Shown: positions 51,984 to 59,966 of the stretch, in pieces
How positions within the stretch are numbered: position 1 is the first letter of the stretch
How the letters are laid out: each line of letters starts with the position of its first letter
Source of the DNA: Actinomadura coerulea
Lineage (GTDB): Bacteria > Actinomycetota > Actinomycetes > Streptosporangiales > Streptosporangiaceae
Length of the DNA: 64,000 nucleotides
NCBI RefSeq assembly: GCF_014208105.1
Contig: NZ_JACHMQ010000001.1
Coordinates: forward strand, 7,688,001 to 7,752,000
Reading direction: 5' to 3'
Translations under genes and position numbers: made by a program
Notes under the pieces: generated by a model
Told to the model about the DNA's origin: nothing
The model's input: the letters and a program-made list of their open reading frames with translations, nothing else
Database searches by the model: none

Positions 51984-53136
51984 GGAACGCGAGCAGCGAG
52001 CGCTCGTAGGCGGCCGGGTCGACGTTCCACGACTCGGTGTGGTCGCCCGGCGTGGGGACGTGGGTGACCGTGCCGGGCGGCGCCTTCCTGGCGAAGGCGA
52101 AGGCGGGGCCGTTGGCGACGGTGGAGTCGTCCTCGGTGGTGAACATGAGGACGGGCGTACGCAGGTGGGGTGCGAACCGGCGCATGTCGAAGTCGGTCAG
52201 GTCGATGCCGATGCGCCACTGAAGGACGCGCTTGGCGATGCCCGTCATGAAGCCGGGCAGGTGGCGGGCGTCGCCCTGCTTGTCCAAGGTGGCGTTCCAG
52301 TCGAGGACGGGGGAGTCGAGCACGACCCCCCGCACGAACGACGGATCCCGCTGCAACGTCGTCATCGCCATCGCGCCGCCCATCGACCACCCGTACAGGA
52401 CGACGCCCGTCGCGCCGTGCGCGCGTGCGTAGCCGATGGCGGAGACGACGTCGTGCCACTCTTTGTCGCCCAGATGGTTGCGGCGGTCCTGCGACGGGGG
52501 CGCGCCCACGTCGTTGCGGTAGGCGATGGACAGCATCGGCATGCCCAGCGCGTGGACGGTGCGCATGACGCGGAACGTCTCGGCCTTGTCGGCGTTGCGC
52601 CCGTGGACGCCGATGACCCAGGTGCGCTTGTCGGACGTCCCAGGGACGAGCCACGCCGGCATGGGCCCGACCTCGGACGGATACGTGACGTCCTGGAACG
52701 GCAGCCCGAGCGCCGTCTTCGGGTCGCCGTCGTACATCCAGTGGTCGATCATCGCGGGGGCGTCCTTGACCAGGGCGCCCTCCACGGGCGACACCTTCCG
52801 GACGACGTGCCTGTCGTTCCCGCCGACGACGGGCCCGAGCAGGGCGCGCCCGCCCTTCCAGACGAGGGCCCAGGCGCCGGGGCGCTCCGTCCCCGGCTCG
52901 CGGGGCAGCGTGACGGTGCCGTCGCCCGCGTCCTCGATGGTCAGCGGGTACTCGGCGGAGTGGTCGACCTCGATGGCGACGCCGGCGAAGTACCAGCCGA
53001 CCCCGCCGACCAGCGCGCACAGCAGCGCGGTGATGGTGACGACCGCCGACATCAGTGGGCGGGCGCGGCGGCGGCGCCGGGGGCGGGGCGGGCCGGGGGA
53101 CGCCGGGACGGACGACGCTGGTGCGGCAGTGGACAC
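51967..53136 (-). CDS. Membrane-anchored alpha/beta hydrolase
   Basis: A 389-residue protein: basic Pro-rich N-terminus (RPRRRRRARP), one transmembrane helix (about 30-52) and an extracytoplasmic hydrolase domain (about 150-389) with nucleophile elbow GWSMGG, Asp in TTEDDSTV, and His in GDHTESW, the usual Ser-Asp-His triad. The ESWNVDP ending is typical of esterases of this group. Start GTG 53136 is chosen to keep the basic n-region; ATG 53052 is an alternative with only the helix. Substrate unknown. Confidence 0.82.
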   Translation of the reverse strand: MSTAAPASSVPASPGPPRPRRRRRARPLMSAVVTITALLCALVGGVGWYFAGVAIEVDHSAEYPLTIEDAGDGTVTLPREPGTERPGAWALVWKGGRALLGPVVGGNDRHVVRKVSPVEGALVKDAPAMIDHWMYDGDPKTALGLPFQDVTYPSEVGPMPAWLVPGTSDKRTWVIGVHGRNADKAETFRVMRTVHALGMPMLSIAYRNDVGAPPSQDRRNHLGDKEWHDVVSAIGYARAHGATGVVLYGWSMGGAMAMTTLQRDPSFVRGVVLDSPVLDWNATLDKQGDARHLPGFMTGIAKRVLQWRIGIDLTDFDMRRFAPHLRTPVLMFTTEDDSTVANGPAFAFARKAPPGTVTHVPTPGDHTESWNVDPAAYERSLLAFLKTVG

Positions 53137-53261
53137 GACATACGAAAGTAGCCTCCCGCGAGCGTCGCCAGTGCCCGGGGCGGCGCGCAATACATCGACC
53201 GGTGCGGTTAACCTGCCGATCAGGTGCCATAGGGGGAGCCATCGGGACGGAGGGACGCGCG

Positions 53262-55061
53262 GTGACGGGCCAGGACGACCGCGTCGCGGAGCTCGAGGGC
53301 CGGGTCGCCGACCACGCCCGGCGGCTGGCCCCACCCGGCTGGCGGCGCCTCGACCTGCACTGCGCCGCGACGGTCGCCGACCACGTCGTCGCGCTGGCGG
53401 TGCTGACGGGCGAGGGCCGGATGGACATGTCCGGGGACGTCCCGGACGAGCTGGCGGGCCTGCTGATGGACCTGCGCCGCGTCCAGTACCGGCCCGAGCG
53501 GGGCACCTGGTTCTCGATGGTCATGATCATCGAGCCGGGTTCGGTGTGCCCGCTCTACAACCGCGAGTTCGACCCGCTGTGGGACCCGCCGCTCCCGGCG
53601 GAGTCCTGGCGGCGCGACCAGATCGTCATGCCGAGGGACGGCGGCGCCATGCCGGGCTGGCTGCGCGACCGGATGGACGGCCGCGAGCCCGCCGCACCGC
53701 CCGCGCCCGACCCGGGGCCGATGGACCCGGCCGAGCAGGAGGAGCTGCTGTCCGACCGGTTCCCCGCCCTGATCGCCTCCCACGCGCCCGGGCTGTGGGA
53801 GCGGATCTCCGGGCACTACCAGGCGGCCGGGGGGCGTGCCGGGATGTCAGCCCTGACGTGCCGCCAGGCCACCGGCGCACAGCCGTCCTTGACGGCGCCC
53901 GCCGAGGCCGCCGCACTGCTCGACCGGCTCCGCGCCGGGACGCGGGCGTTCCACGGCTCCACCTGGTCCCGGATCGACTTCGAGGTCGTGTACGAGGACG
54001 GGGCCGTCCGCTGCCGCGCGGGCTTCACCCACGACGGCGAGCCGCCGCCCCGGCCCGCGGCGGTGGTCGAAACGCCGCCGCCGTCCCGGCCGGGGCTGCG
54101 CCGGGCCAGGATCTTCGACCACGCGGGCCCGGACGGGAGCCGTCCCGCCGTGTCGCGCCCGCCCGTCCCGACGGAGGAGGCCGGCCGCGTGGCCGGGTAC
54201 CTGCGGCGGGCCCCGACCGTCATGGCCGCGCGCTCGAACGCCCCCGACCGGCTCGACCCGTCGCGCGGCGCGGCGGTGCCGCTGACCTTCCACACCGACG
54301 GGACGTGGGTGTGGTCGAGCGCGGTGGCCTACTACCTGAGCGAGCACGGCGTCCCGCCGGAGCCCGAGCTCGTCGCGCACATCAGGGCCAACGGGTTCCG
54401 CGTCCCCGACGTCGACGACGACACCATGAACGCGGCGAACGCCGCCGTCACCGGGGGCGCCGCGCCCGAACGCGTCCCGGAGGAGCCCGACTGGGCGGGG
54501 ACGCTCCAGCACCGGCTCGACCAGCTCCGCGTCGACCGCGCCGCCTACCGCGTCAACGACGTGGCCGAGGGCGTCTGGTGCCTGACGTCCCTGCCGGGCC
54601 GCTGGTCGGTCTTCCAGATGCGCGACGGCGAGCGCCGCAAGGAGGCCGTCTTCGACGACCCGGAGCAGGCGTCGGCGCACCTTCTCGGACGGCTGCTGCT
54701 CGACCCGCGCCACACTGCCGGGGACGGGCCGTTCGCGCCGCTGAAGGGAGAGCCGCCGCTCTCGCTCCTGCGCGACCGCCACGTCATGGAGCTGGCGGCG
54801 GGAACGGAGGTGGACCGCTACGGCGCCCCGGACGGCAACGTGACGTACGCGGCGCGCACGCCGTATCCGCAGCGGTCGCTGCCGCCCGAGTGGCGCGGCC
54901 GCCCGTACCGCGTCTACCGGTTGCAGCGGCCCATGGAGACCCTGACCGGGACGGCCGTGCCGTGGTTCGGGCAGCCGGGCGGCGGGACGGCGCACGTGTT
55001 CCGGCGGCCGGTGGCCGACCTGGTCGCCGACGGCAGCCTCGTCGAGGTGACGGGCGGCTGA
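53262..55061 (+). CDS. TNT-domain protein with YezG-like N-terminal region
   Basis: A 599-residue soluble protein. The C-terminal 97 residues (about 503-599; AAGTEVDRYGAPDGNVTYA, TPYPQRSLPPEWRGRPYRVYR, PWFGQPGGGTAH, LVADGSLVEV) match the TNT domain, named after the NAD+ glycohydrolase toxin of Mycobacterium tuberculosis. The N-terminal part (about 30-150; RVQYRPERGTWFSMVMIIEPG, CPLYNREFDP) resembles YezG/DUF600 immunity proteins, and a second GSTWSRIDFEVVYEDG segment (about 228-250) looks like a degenerate repeat. No signal peptide or secretion module. Start GTG 53262 has GGAGGGA upstream. Either a polymorphic toxin or a self-contained NAD-linked effector. Confidence 0.8.
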   Translation: MTGQDDRVAELEGRVADHARRLAPPGWRRLDLHCAATVADHVVALAVLTGEGRMDMSGDVPDELAGLLMDLRRVQYRPERGTWFSMVMIIEPGSVCPLYNREFDPLWDPPLPAESWRRDQIVMPRDGGAMPGWLRDRMDGREPAAPPAPDPGPMDPAEQEELLSDRFPALIASHAPGLWERISGHYQAAGGRAGMSALTCRQATGAQPSLTAPAEAAALLDRLRAGTRAFHGSTWSRIDFEVVYEDGAVRCRAGFTHDGEPPPRPAAVVETPPPSRPGLRRARIFDHAGPDGSRPAVSRPPVPTEEAGRVAGYLRRAPTVMAARSNAPDRLDPSRGAAVPLTFHTDGTWVWSSAVAYYLSEHGVPPEPELVAHIRANGFRVPDVDDDTMNAANAAVTGGAAPERVPEEPDWAGTLQHRLDQLRVDRAAYRVNDVAEGVWCLTSLPGRWSVFQMRDGERRKEAVFDDPEQASAHLLGRLLLDPRHTAGDGPFAPLKGEPPLSLLRDRHVMELAAGTEVDRYGAPDGNVTYAARTPYPQRSLPPEWRGRPYRVYRLQRPMETLTGTAVPWFGQPGGGTAHVFRRPVADLVADGSLVEVTGG

Positions 55062-55073
55062 CCCGGCGGCGGT

Positions 55074-55724
55074 TCAGGCCTGGCCGATGGCGGAGACCAG
55101 CCCGAGCGCCAGCACCAGGTCGAGGTGGATGAACGTCTCCAGCTTCGCGCCCGGCGGGACGTCCGGGTCGGCGGCGAGCCGGTCCAGGACGGCGAGCGCG
55201 GCGGGGCTGCCGAGGTCGTCGGCCAGGGCGGCCTCGGCCTCGGCCGCGTACCCGCGGTTCATCGGGCGGCCCGGGGACGTCGCCCACTCGGCGACCTCGC
55301 CGCGCCACGCGTCGAGCCGCTCCGCCGCCGCCGACAGCCTCCGCGCCGACAGCTCCAGTGGCTCCCGGTAAGGGACCTCCAGCATCGCCAGGCGGGCGGT
55401 CAGCGGGTCGGGCGACGTTCCGGTCTCCTGCGGGACCGCCAGGCACAGCGCGTCCCTGTCGGCCGTCTCAGCAACGTAGACGTCGGCGTCCGGGAGGACG
55501 TCGTCCACCACCTCGAACGGCTGGACGTTGTAGTCGTCCAGACCCGTCGCGGCGCCCGGCGTGCTCGCGACCAGGACGCGGTGCCCGGCCCGTTCGGCGA
55601 CCCGCCGCAGCAGGTCGGCGACGACCGCGCGGCGGTACGCGCCGTCCACCACCTGGACGCGCAGCCCGCGCCCGGCGGGCAGCGCCTCCGTCCGTCCCGT
55701 CCGATGGTCGTGGAGCCGCAGCAT
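55074..55724 (-). CDS. Cysteinyl-tRNA-synthetase-like protein lacking catalytic motifs
   Basis: About 216 residues. The N-terminus (MLRLHDHRTGRTEALP) matches the start of CysS/MshC proteins. The C-terminal part (VPYREPLELSARRLSAAAERLDAWRGE, then ALADDLGSPAALAVLDRLAA, ending LDLVLALGL) matches the post-catalytic helical domain of cysteinyl-tRNA synthetases. HIGH and KMSKS and the zinc ligands are missing, and the middle is shortened to DVYVAETADRDALCLAV. It cannot charge tRNA by the usual route. The ATG 55724 is favoured by the family; GTG 55733 is possible. Confidence 0.7.
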   Translation of the reverse strand: MLRLHDHRTGRTEALPAGRGLRVQVVDGAYRRAVVADLLRRVAERAGHRVLVASTPGAATGLDDYNVQPFEVVDDVLPDADVYVAETADRDALCLAVPQETGTSPDPLTARLAMLEVPYREPLELSARRLSAAAERLDAWRGEVAEWATSPGRPMNRGYAAEAEAALADDLGSPAALAVLDRLAADPDVPPGAKLETFIHLDLVLALGLVSAIGQA

Positions 55725-55745
55725 GCCTCCCACCCTAGGCGGCGC

Positions 55746-56558
55746 CTACAGCGGGAGGTCGGCGGCCATCGGCCCGAACGGCGTCGGCGCGGCGCCGTCC
55801 GACCGGCGGACGGCCGCGAACCGCAGCCGGACGTAGTCGGCGACCCATCCCGACTCGCGGCGCAGCGCGGGCGCGGCGAGGTCGTTCACCCGGTCGAGCA
55901 GCGGGTCGACCAGCTCCGGCGGGACGTCGGCCAGCGCGCGGGAGGCGTACGCGCGGACCCAGTCGGCGGCGCCGCCCGGGCCCTCGGTCATCCGGGTCGG
56001 GCGGTCGGCGTGCTCCAGCAGCCGCAGCGTGAACCCGGCCTCCTCCAGCTTGGTCGCGTACGCGGCCGGCGACGGGAAGTACCAGGGCAGCTCGGGCTCG
56101 CCGAGGCCGAACACCCGCCACGCCGTCTGCATCGCGACGATCAGCTCCGCGCAGTTGCCCGCGCCGCCGAGCTCGCCGACGAACCGGCCGCCGGGGCGCA
56201 GCGCCGCGTGCACGCGCCCGATCACCGCGTCGGGGTCGCGGGTCATCCAGTGCAGGGCGGCGTTCGAGGCGACCGCGTCGAAGGACTCGCCTACGGTGAA
56301 GTCATGGGCGTCGCCGACGACGAACGACAGCCCCGGGTGCATCGCGGTCGCCTGCGCGACCATCTCGGGGCTGCCGTCGATGCCCAGCACCTCGGCGCCC
56401 CGCTCGGCGATCTCCGCGCTGAACGAGCCCGTGCCGCACCCGAGATCGATGACCCTCTCGCCGGGCTGCGGATCGAGCAGATCGACGAGGGGCGCACCGT
56501 GCGCGGACACATACCCGAAGGCGGAGTCGTACGTCGTCACGGCCCAGTTCACTGTCAT
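55746..56558 (-). CDS. Class I SAM-dependent methyltransferase (trans-aconitate methyltransferase-like)
   Basis: A 270-residue methyltransferase: motif I VIDLGCGTGSFS, motif II/III with GIDGSPEMVAQA and VVGDAHDF, and motif V FDAVASNAALHWMTRDPDAVIGRVHAALRPGGRFVGELGG. The NAALHWM segment is typical of the trans-aconitate 2-methyltransferase (Tam) group, though the exact acceptor is not certain. The ATG 56558 is the only sensible start. It ends 13-21 bp from the CysS-like gene on the same strand, possibly co-transcribed. Confidence 0.85.
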   Translation of the reverse strand: MTVNWAVTTYDSAFGYVSAHGAPLVDLLDPQPGERVIDLGCGTGSFSAEIAERGAEVLGIDGSPEMVAQATAMHPGLSFVVGDAHDFTVGESFDAVASNAALHWMTRDPDAVIGRVHAALRPGGRFVGELGGAGNCAELIVAMQTAWRVFGLGEPELPWYFPSPAAYATKLEEAGFTLRLLEHADRPTRMTEGPGGAADWVRAYASRALADVPPELVDPLLDRVNDLAAPALRRESGWVADYVRLRFAAVRRSDGAAPTPFGPMAADLPL

Positions 56559-56597
56559 AATTTATCGGACATCGCCCGATGGTGAGGTGGGGATGCC

Positions 56598-56933
56598 GTG
56601 GCGGACGTCACGTCCGAGATCCGCGTCGTCGGGGCCGAGGGGCCCGGCGGCCTGACCCTGCGCACCTCCGGGCTGTCCGCCAGGGGCCTCCCGGAACTGC
56701 GCGCCGACGGGCTCCCGCCCTATCTGGGGCAGGGCTGGGCGCGCGTCCTCGCCGCGCTCGCGCGGCGCCTCGCCGCCACGGGGGAGATCCCCGACGAGCT
56801 CGCCCCCGGCGTGGAGATCCGTCTCACACCCGCGGACGGCGGCACGCTGGCCCCCGTCCCGCCGCCGGGACGCGACCTCGCCGAGTGGCGCCGGGACGTC
56901 CTGCTCCGGATGTTCCCCGAAGCCCGCGCCTGA
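56598..56933 (+). CDS. Small conserved-looking protein of unknown function
   Basis: A 111-residue protein with alternating beta-like and helical segments: SEIRVVGAEGPGGLTLRTSGLSARGLPELRADGLP then LGQGWARVLAALARRLAA and a C-terminal DLAEWRRDVLLRMFPEA helix. I do not recognise a family. GTG start at 56598. Divergent from the methyltransferase (39 bp) and 46 bp upstream of the crotonase gene. Confidence 0.6.
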   Translation: MADVTSEIRVVGAEGPGGLTLRTSGLSARGLPELRADGLPPYLGQGWARVLAALARRLAATGEIPDELAPGVEIRLTPADGGTLAPVPPPGRDLAEWRRDVLLRMFPEARA

Positions 56934-56979
56934 CGGGCCCCTTCCTAGAATCGGATTCTGACAGCCGGGCTGGAGAAGG

Positions 56980-57861
56980 GTGCGCAGGGTGCCGTACGCA
57001 GAGATCGAGTACGAGGTTCGGGACGGGATCGCCACCGTCACGCTCAACCGTCCGCGGAAGATGAACGCCTATACGTTCGTCATGCGGGGCGAGATGCTCG
57101 ACGTCTTCGACCGGATCGACGCCGACGACGACGTGCGCGCGGTCGTGGTGACCGGCGCGGGACGCGCGTTCTGCGCGGGCGCCGACCTGAGCGGCGGCGG
57201 CGACACCTTCGACAAGGACAAGTCCAGGGACATGTACGCGGGGGAGGACGACGTCCTGGAGGACGGCACCCCGCGCGACGGCGGCGGGACGGTCGCGCTC
57301 CGCATCGCCCGCTGCCTCAAGCCCGTCATCGGCGCGTTCAACGGCGCGGCGGTCGGCGTGGGCGTCACCATGACCCTCCCAATGGACGTCAGGCTCGCCA
57401 GCGAGAAGGCCAGGTTCGGGTTCGTGTTCGCGCGGCGCGGGATCGTGACCGAGGCCGCCTCCAGCTGGTTCCTGCCGCGCCTGGTCGGCATCGCGCAGGC
57501 CATGGAGTGGGCCGCCACCGGCCGGATCTTCGACGCGGAGGAGGCCCTCGCGGGCCGCCTCGTCTCCCGCGTGTACGCGCCCGACGACCTCCTCCCGGCC
57601 GCGTACGCGCTCGCGCGCGAGATCGCGGGCAACACCTCCGCCGTCTCCGTCGCGGCGATCCGCCGCCTCATGTGGTCGGGCCTGTCCGCGCCGTCCCCGT
57701 GGGACGCGCACATCGCCGACTCCCGCCTCATGGCCTCGCTCGGCGGCGCCGCCGACGCGGTCGAGGGCGTCTCGTCCTTCCTGGAGAAGCGCGACGCCGC
57801 CTTCCCGCTGCGCGTCAGCAAGGACCTGCCGCCCGAAGTCCCCGACTGGCCCGTCCGCTGA
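56980..57861 (+). CDS. Enoyl-CoA hydratase/isomerase family protein
   Basis: A 293-residue crotonase-fold protein: IATVTLNRPRKMNAYT at the start, oxyanion-hole segments VVVTGAGRAFCAGADL and FNGAAVGVGVTMTLPMDVRLAS, and FGFVFARRGIVTEAASSWFLPRLVG with the Glu/Gly pattern of hydratases. The C-terminal helical trimerisation region is complete. Likely acts in fatty-acid or acyl-CoA breakdown; the precise acyl-CoA is unknown. GTG 56980 is the start; GTG 56989 is an alternative with a more distant Shine-Dalgarno. Confidence 0.9.
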   Translation: MRRVPYAEIEYEVRDGIATVTLNRPRKMNAYTFVMRGEMLDVFDRIDADDDVRAVVVTGAGRAFCAGADLSGGGDTFDKDKSRDMYAGEDDVLEDGTPRDGGGTVALRIARCLKPVIGAFNGAAVGVGVTMTLPMDVRLASEKARFGFVFARRGIVTEAASSWFLPRLVGIAQAMEWAATGRIFDAEEALAGRLVSRVYAPDDLLPAAYALAREIAGNTSAVSVAAIRRLMWSGLSAPSPWDAHIADSRLMASLGGAADAVEGVSSFLEKRDAAFPLRVSKDLPPEVPDWPVR

Positions 57862-57914
57862 GGGCGGCCCTCGCGGAGGAGCGCGAGGAGGCCGTCAGGA
57901 CGCCCCCCGGCCGA

Positions 57915-57930
57915 TGGCCGCCTTCGGCCA
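57915..57930. terminator. Weak hairpin after the crotonase gene
   Basis: TGGCCG, 4-nt loop, CGGCCA, 54 bp after the stop. Short stem and no U-tract; the 257-bp gap otherwise holds nothing recognisable. Confidence 0.3.
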
Positions 57931-58118
57931 CCGAGGTGCCTGCCGCGCGGCGGCGAGGGGGCGTCCGCACCCGGCCCCGCCCCGGTGACATGCGGGCAAA
58001 GCGGGCTGTCGCATGATGGAGGAATCCCCCGGTGCGTCCCAAGGACGATCTTGATTTTCCGGACCATCGGGAAGCGTGTCTCATCGGTTACGGAGGGTAT
58101 TAAGCCGCCCGAGGCGAC

Positions 58119-59144
58119 ATGTTACGGGGGTGCCTGGTGCGGATTAGGAATTGTGCCGTCATCGGTGCCGGAATCCTGCTCGCCGCCGGATGCAGCCACG
58201 CGGAGCGGCAGGCGCGGACCGCCGGCGAGCACGGCGTCGTCAAGGGCAGGGCCACGGCGACGCGGTCACCGAGCCCGACCCCGCCGCCGCCCAGGAAGAT
58301 CGACTGCGACCGGGTGAAGTGCGTCGCGCTGACGTTCGACGACGGCCCCGGCCCCTACACGGCGCGGCTGCTCGACACGCTGAAGAAGAACGGCGCGCGC
58401 GCCACATTCTTCATGCTCGGCGAGAACGTCGGCGCCCACCGCGATCTCGTGCGCAGAATGGCCCTGGAAGGCCAGGAGGTCGCCAACCACTCCTGGTCGC
58501 ATCCGGACCTGACGACCCTGTCGTCCAGCGAGGTGCGGTCCCAGATCCAGCGCACCCAGAAGGCCGTCAAGGACGCCTCCGGCATCACGCCCACTCTGGT
58601 CCGGCCGCCCTACGGGTCCACGAACAAGCGCGTCGAGCACGCGATCGGGATGCCGCTGGTCCTCTGGAGCGTCGACACGCTCGACTGGCGGTACCGCGAC
58701 GTCGCCCGCGACACGCGCGTCGGGGTCAACGAGCCGAAGAGCGGCGGCATCGTCCTGTTCCACGACATCCACAAGCCGAGCGTCGACTCCATCCCCAAGG
58801 TCGTGGACGGACTGCGCAAACGCGGGTTCACGTTCGTGACCGTCTCGGAGCTGTTCACCGGACGGCGGCTCGCGCCGGGCGCGTCCTACAACGAAAGGAC
58901 GGCGCCGCCGGTGCAGGTCACCGCGAGCCCGCCGGCCGGCGGCTCGTCCACGGGCCCGCCGGCCGCGAGCAAGCCCCCCACCGCCCCGGCCCCCACGGGC
59001 TCGGCGCCCGGCGCTCCGGCGCCCGACGCCTCGGCGTCCAGGGCCCCGGTGCCCGGGAGCCCGGCGCCCAGCGGTCCGACCCCGAGCGGGCCCGCGCCCA
59101 GCGGCCTGGCGCCCGCTCCGCCCCTCCCGGTGAGCCCTCGCTAA
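58119..59144 (+). CDS. Polysaccharide deacetylase (NodB-type) lipoprotein
   Basis: A 341-residue surface enzyme. The N-terminus is a lipoprotein signal (ILLAAGC, Cys about 25). The NodB domain (about 65-245) has VALTFDDGPG (catalytic Asp and metal Asp), NHSWSHPDL (metal His pair), RPPYGSTN and IVLFHDIH, all motifs of carbohydrate esterase family 4. A long Pro/Ala/Ser/Gly-rich tail (about 270-341) follows. Family knowledge: removes N- or O-acetyl groups from peptidoglycan or chitin-like glycans. GTG 58137, with GGGGG upstream, is an alternative start. Its stop overlaps the convergent gene's stop. Confidence 0.88.
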   Translation: MLRGCLVRIRNCAVIGAGILLAAGCSHAERQARTAGEHGVVKGRATATRSPSPTPPPPRKIDCDRVKCVALTFDDGPGPYTARLLDTLKKNGARATFFMLGENVGAHRDLVRRMALEGQEVANHSWSHPDLTTLSSSEVRSQIQRTQKAVKDASGITPTLVRPPYGSTNKRVEHAIGMPLVLWSVDTLDWRYRDVARDTRVGVNEPKSGGIVLFHDIHKPSVDSIPKVVDGLRKRGFTFVTVSELFTGRRLAPGASYNERTAPPVQVTASPPAGGSSTGPPAASKPPTAPAPTGSAPGAPAPDASASRAPVPGSPAPSGPTPSGPAPSGLAPAPPLPVSPR

Positions 59145-59410
59145 CCGTCCTCGGGCTCCTCCCGGCGGGGACGCCGCCGGGGCGGGGGCTGCGGCGGGAC
59201 GACCTTCGCGGCGACCATGGCCGCCTCCGGCACCTCGACGAGTTCGCCGGTGCGGCGGCGCACCGCGAGCGTCCCGCCGGACCATGATTCGAGTACGCCC
59301 ACGACGTCGCTGTACTCTCCCGTAGGCAGACGGCGGCGCAGCGAGATCCGCTGGCCCACGTCCGCGCCACTGATGGCCACCACCAGGCGTGCGGCGAAGC
59401 GGCCGGACAT
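59141..59410 (-). CDS. Stand-alone SH3-like protein related to the N-terminal domain of GNAT proteins
   Basis: An 89-residue protein: MSGRFAARLVVAISGADVGQRISLRRRL, then SDVVGVLESWSGGTLAVRRRTGELVEVPEAAMVAAKVVPP and a basic tail. This is the small beta-barrel that precedes the GNAT catalytic domain in some actinobacterial acetyltransferases next to fdxA-dapC. Here no catalytic domain follows. Divergent from fdxA (112-bp gap). Whether it is a truncated gene or a true single-domain protein cannot be decided from the window. Confidence 0.7.
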   Translation of the reverse strand: MSGRFAARLVVAISGADVGQRISLRRRLPTGEYSDVVGVLESWSGGTLAVRRRTGELVEVPEAAMVAAKVVPPQPPPRRRPRREEPEDG

Positions 59411-59522
59411 GTAGGGACCCCCATGTCGAATCGACGGCGGCGGGGTGGCCATACTATTCACAGCGAGCTTGCGGTGAGCCGTGACGTGCGGCGGGGCCGG
59501 AAATCCGAGAGGAGTCACTGAC

Positions 59523-59849
59523 GTGACCTACGTCATTGCGCAGCCCTGCGTGGACCTGCTCGACAAGGCATGCATCGAGGAGTGCCCGGTCGACTGCATC
59601 TACGAGGGGAAGCGTCAGCTCTACATCCACCCGGACGAGTGCGTCGACTGCGGTGCGTGCGAGCCGGTCTGCCCTGTCGAAGCCATCTACTACGAGGACG
59701 ACGTCCCCGAGCAGTGGAAGGACTTCTACAAGGTCAACGTGGAGTTCTTCGACGACCTCGGCTCGCCCGGCGGCGCGTCCAAGGTCGGGAAGATCGACAA
59801 GGACCACCCGATCGTCGCCGCGCTGCCCCCGCAGAGCCAGGACGACTGA
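59523..59849 (+). CDS. fdxA: 7Fe-8S ferredoxin
   Basis: A 108-residue ferredoxin with the pattern for one [3Fe-4S] and one [4Fe-4S] cluster: YVIAQPCVDLLDKACIEECPVDC at the N-terminus and CVDCGACEPVCP in the middle, then the Asp/Glu-rich C-terminal tail of the mycobacterial FdxA/FdxC type. Electron carrier in the cytoplasm. GTG 59523 has GAGAGGAG upstream. It is followed by two strong hairpins before dapC, so the pair is not simply one operon. Confidence 0.92.
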   Translation: MTYVIAQPCVDLLDKACIEECPVDCIYEGKRQLYIHPDECVDCGACEPVCPVEAIYYEDDVPEQWKDFYKVNVEFFDDLGSPGGASKVGKIDKDHPIVAALPPQSQDD

Positions 59850-59854
59850 TCTCG

Positions 59855-59898
59855 GGCGGGTCCGGAGCGCTCCGCACGGGCGCGCTCCGGGGCCCGCC
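59855..59898 (+). terminator. First hairpin after fdxA
   Basis: Long stem GGCGGGTCCGGAGCGC (59855-59870) pairing imperfectly with 59882-59898, 11-nt loop, 6 bp after the fdxA stop. Plausible fdxA terminator. Confidence 0.6.
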
Positions 59899-59908
59899 GT
59901 TGCCGTGA

Positions 59909-59942
59909 ACCGGGCCGTGGTCGGGGACGACCGCGGCCCGGT
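59909..59942 (+). terminator. Second hairpin, strong, upstream of dapC
   Basis: Stem ACCGGGCCG-T-GGTCG with loop GGGA and the exact complement (one G-U pair), 15 bp in all, followed by GGTTTCTC. It ends 10 nt before the dapC Shine-Dalgarno. Could terminate fdxA transcripts or act as an attenuator in the dapC leader. Confidence 0.65.
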
Positions 59943-59966
59943 GGTTTCTCCAAGGAGGTATGGGCG

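Noticed and set aside
58019..58118. Riboswitch (cyclic-di-AMP ydaO-type) before the polysaccharide deacetylase
   Set aside because: I could not find the conserved core elements; only generic G-rich sequence is visible.
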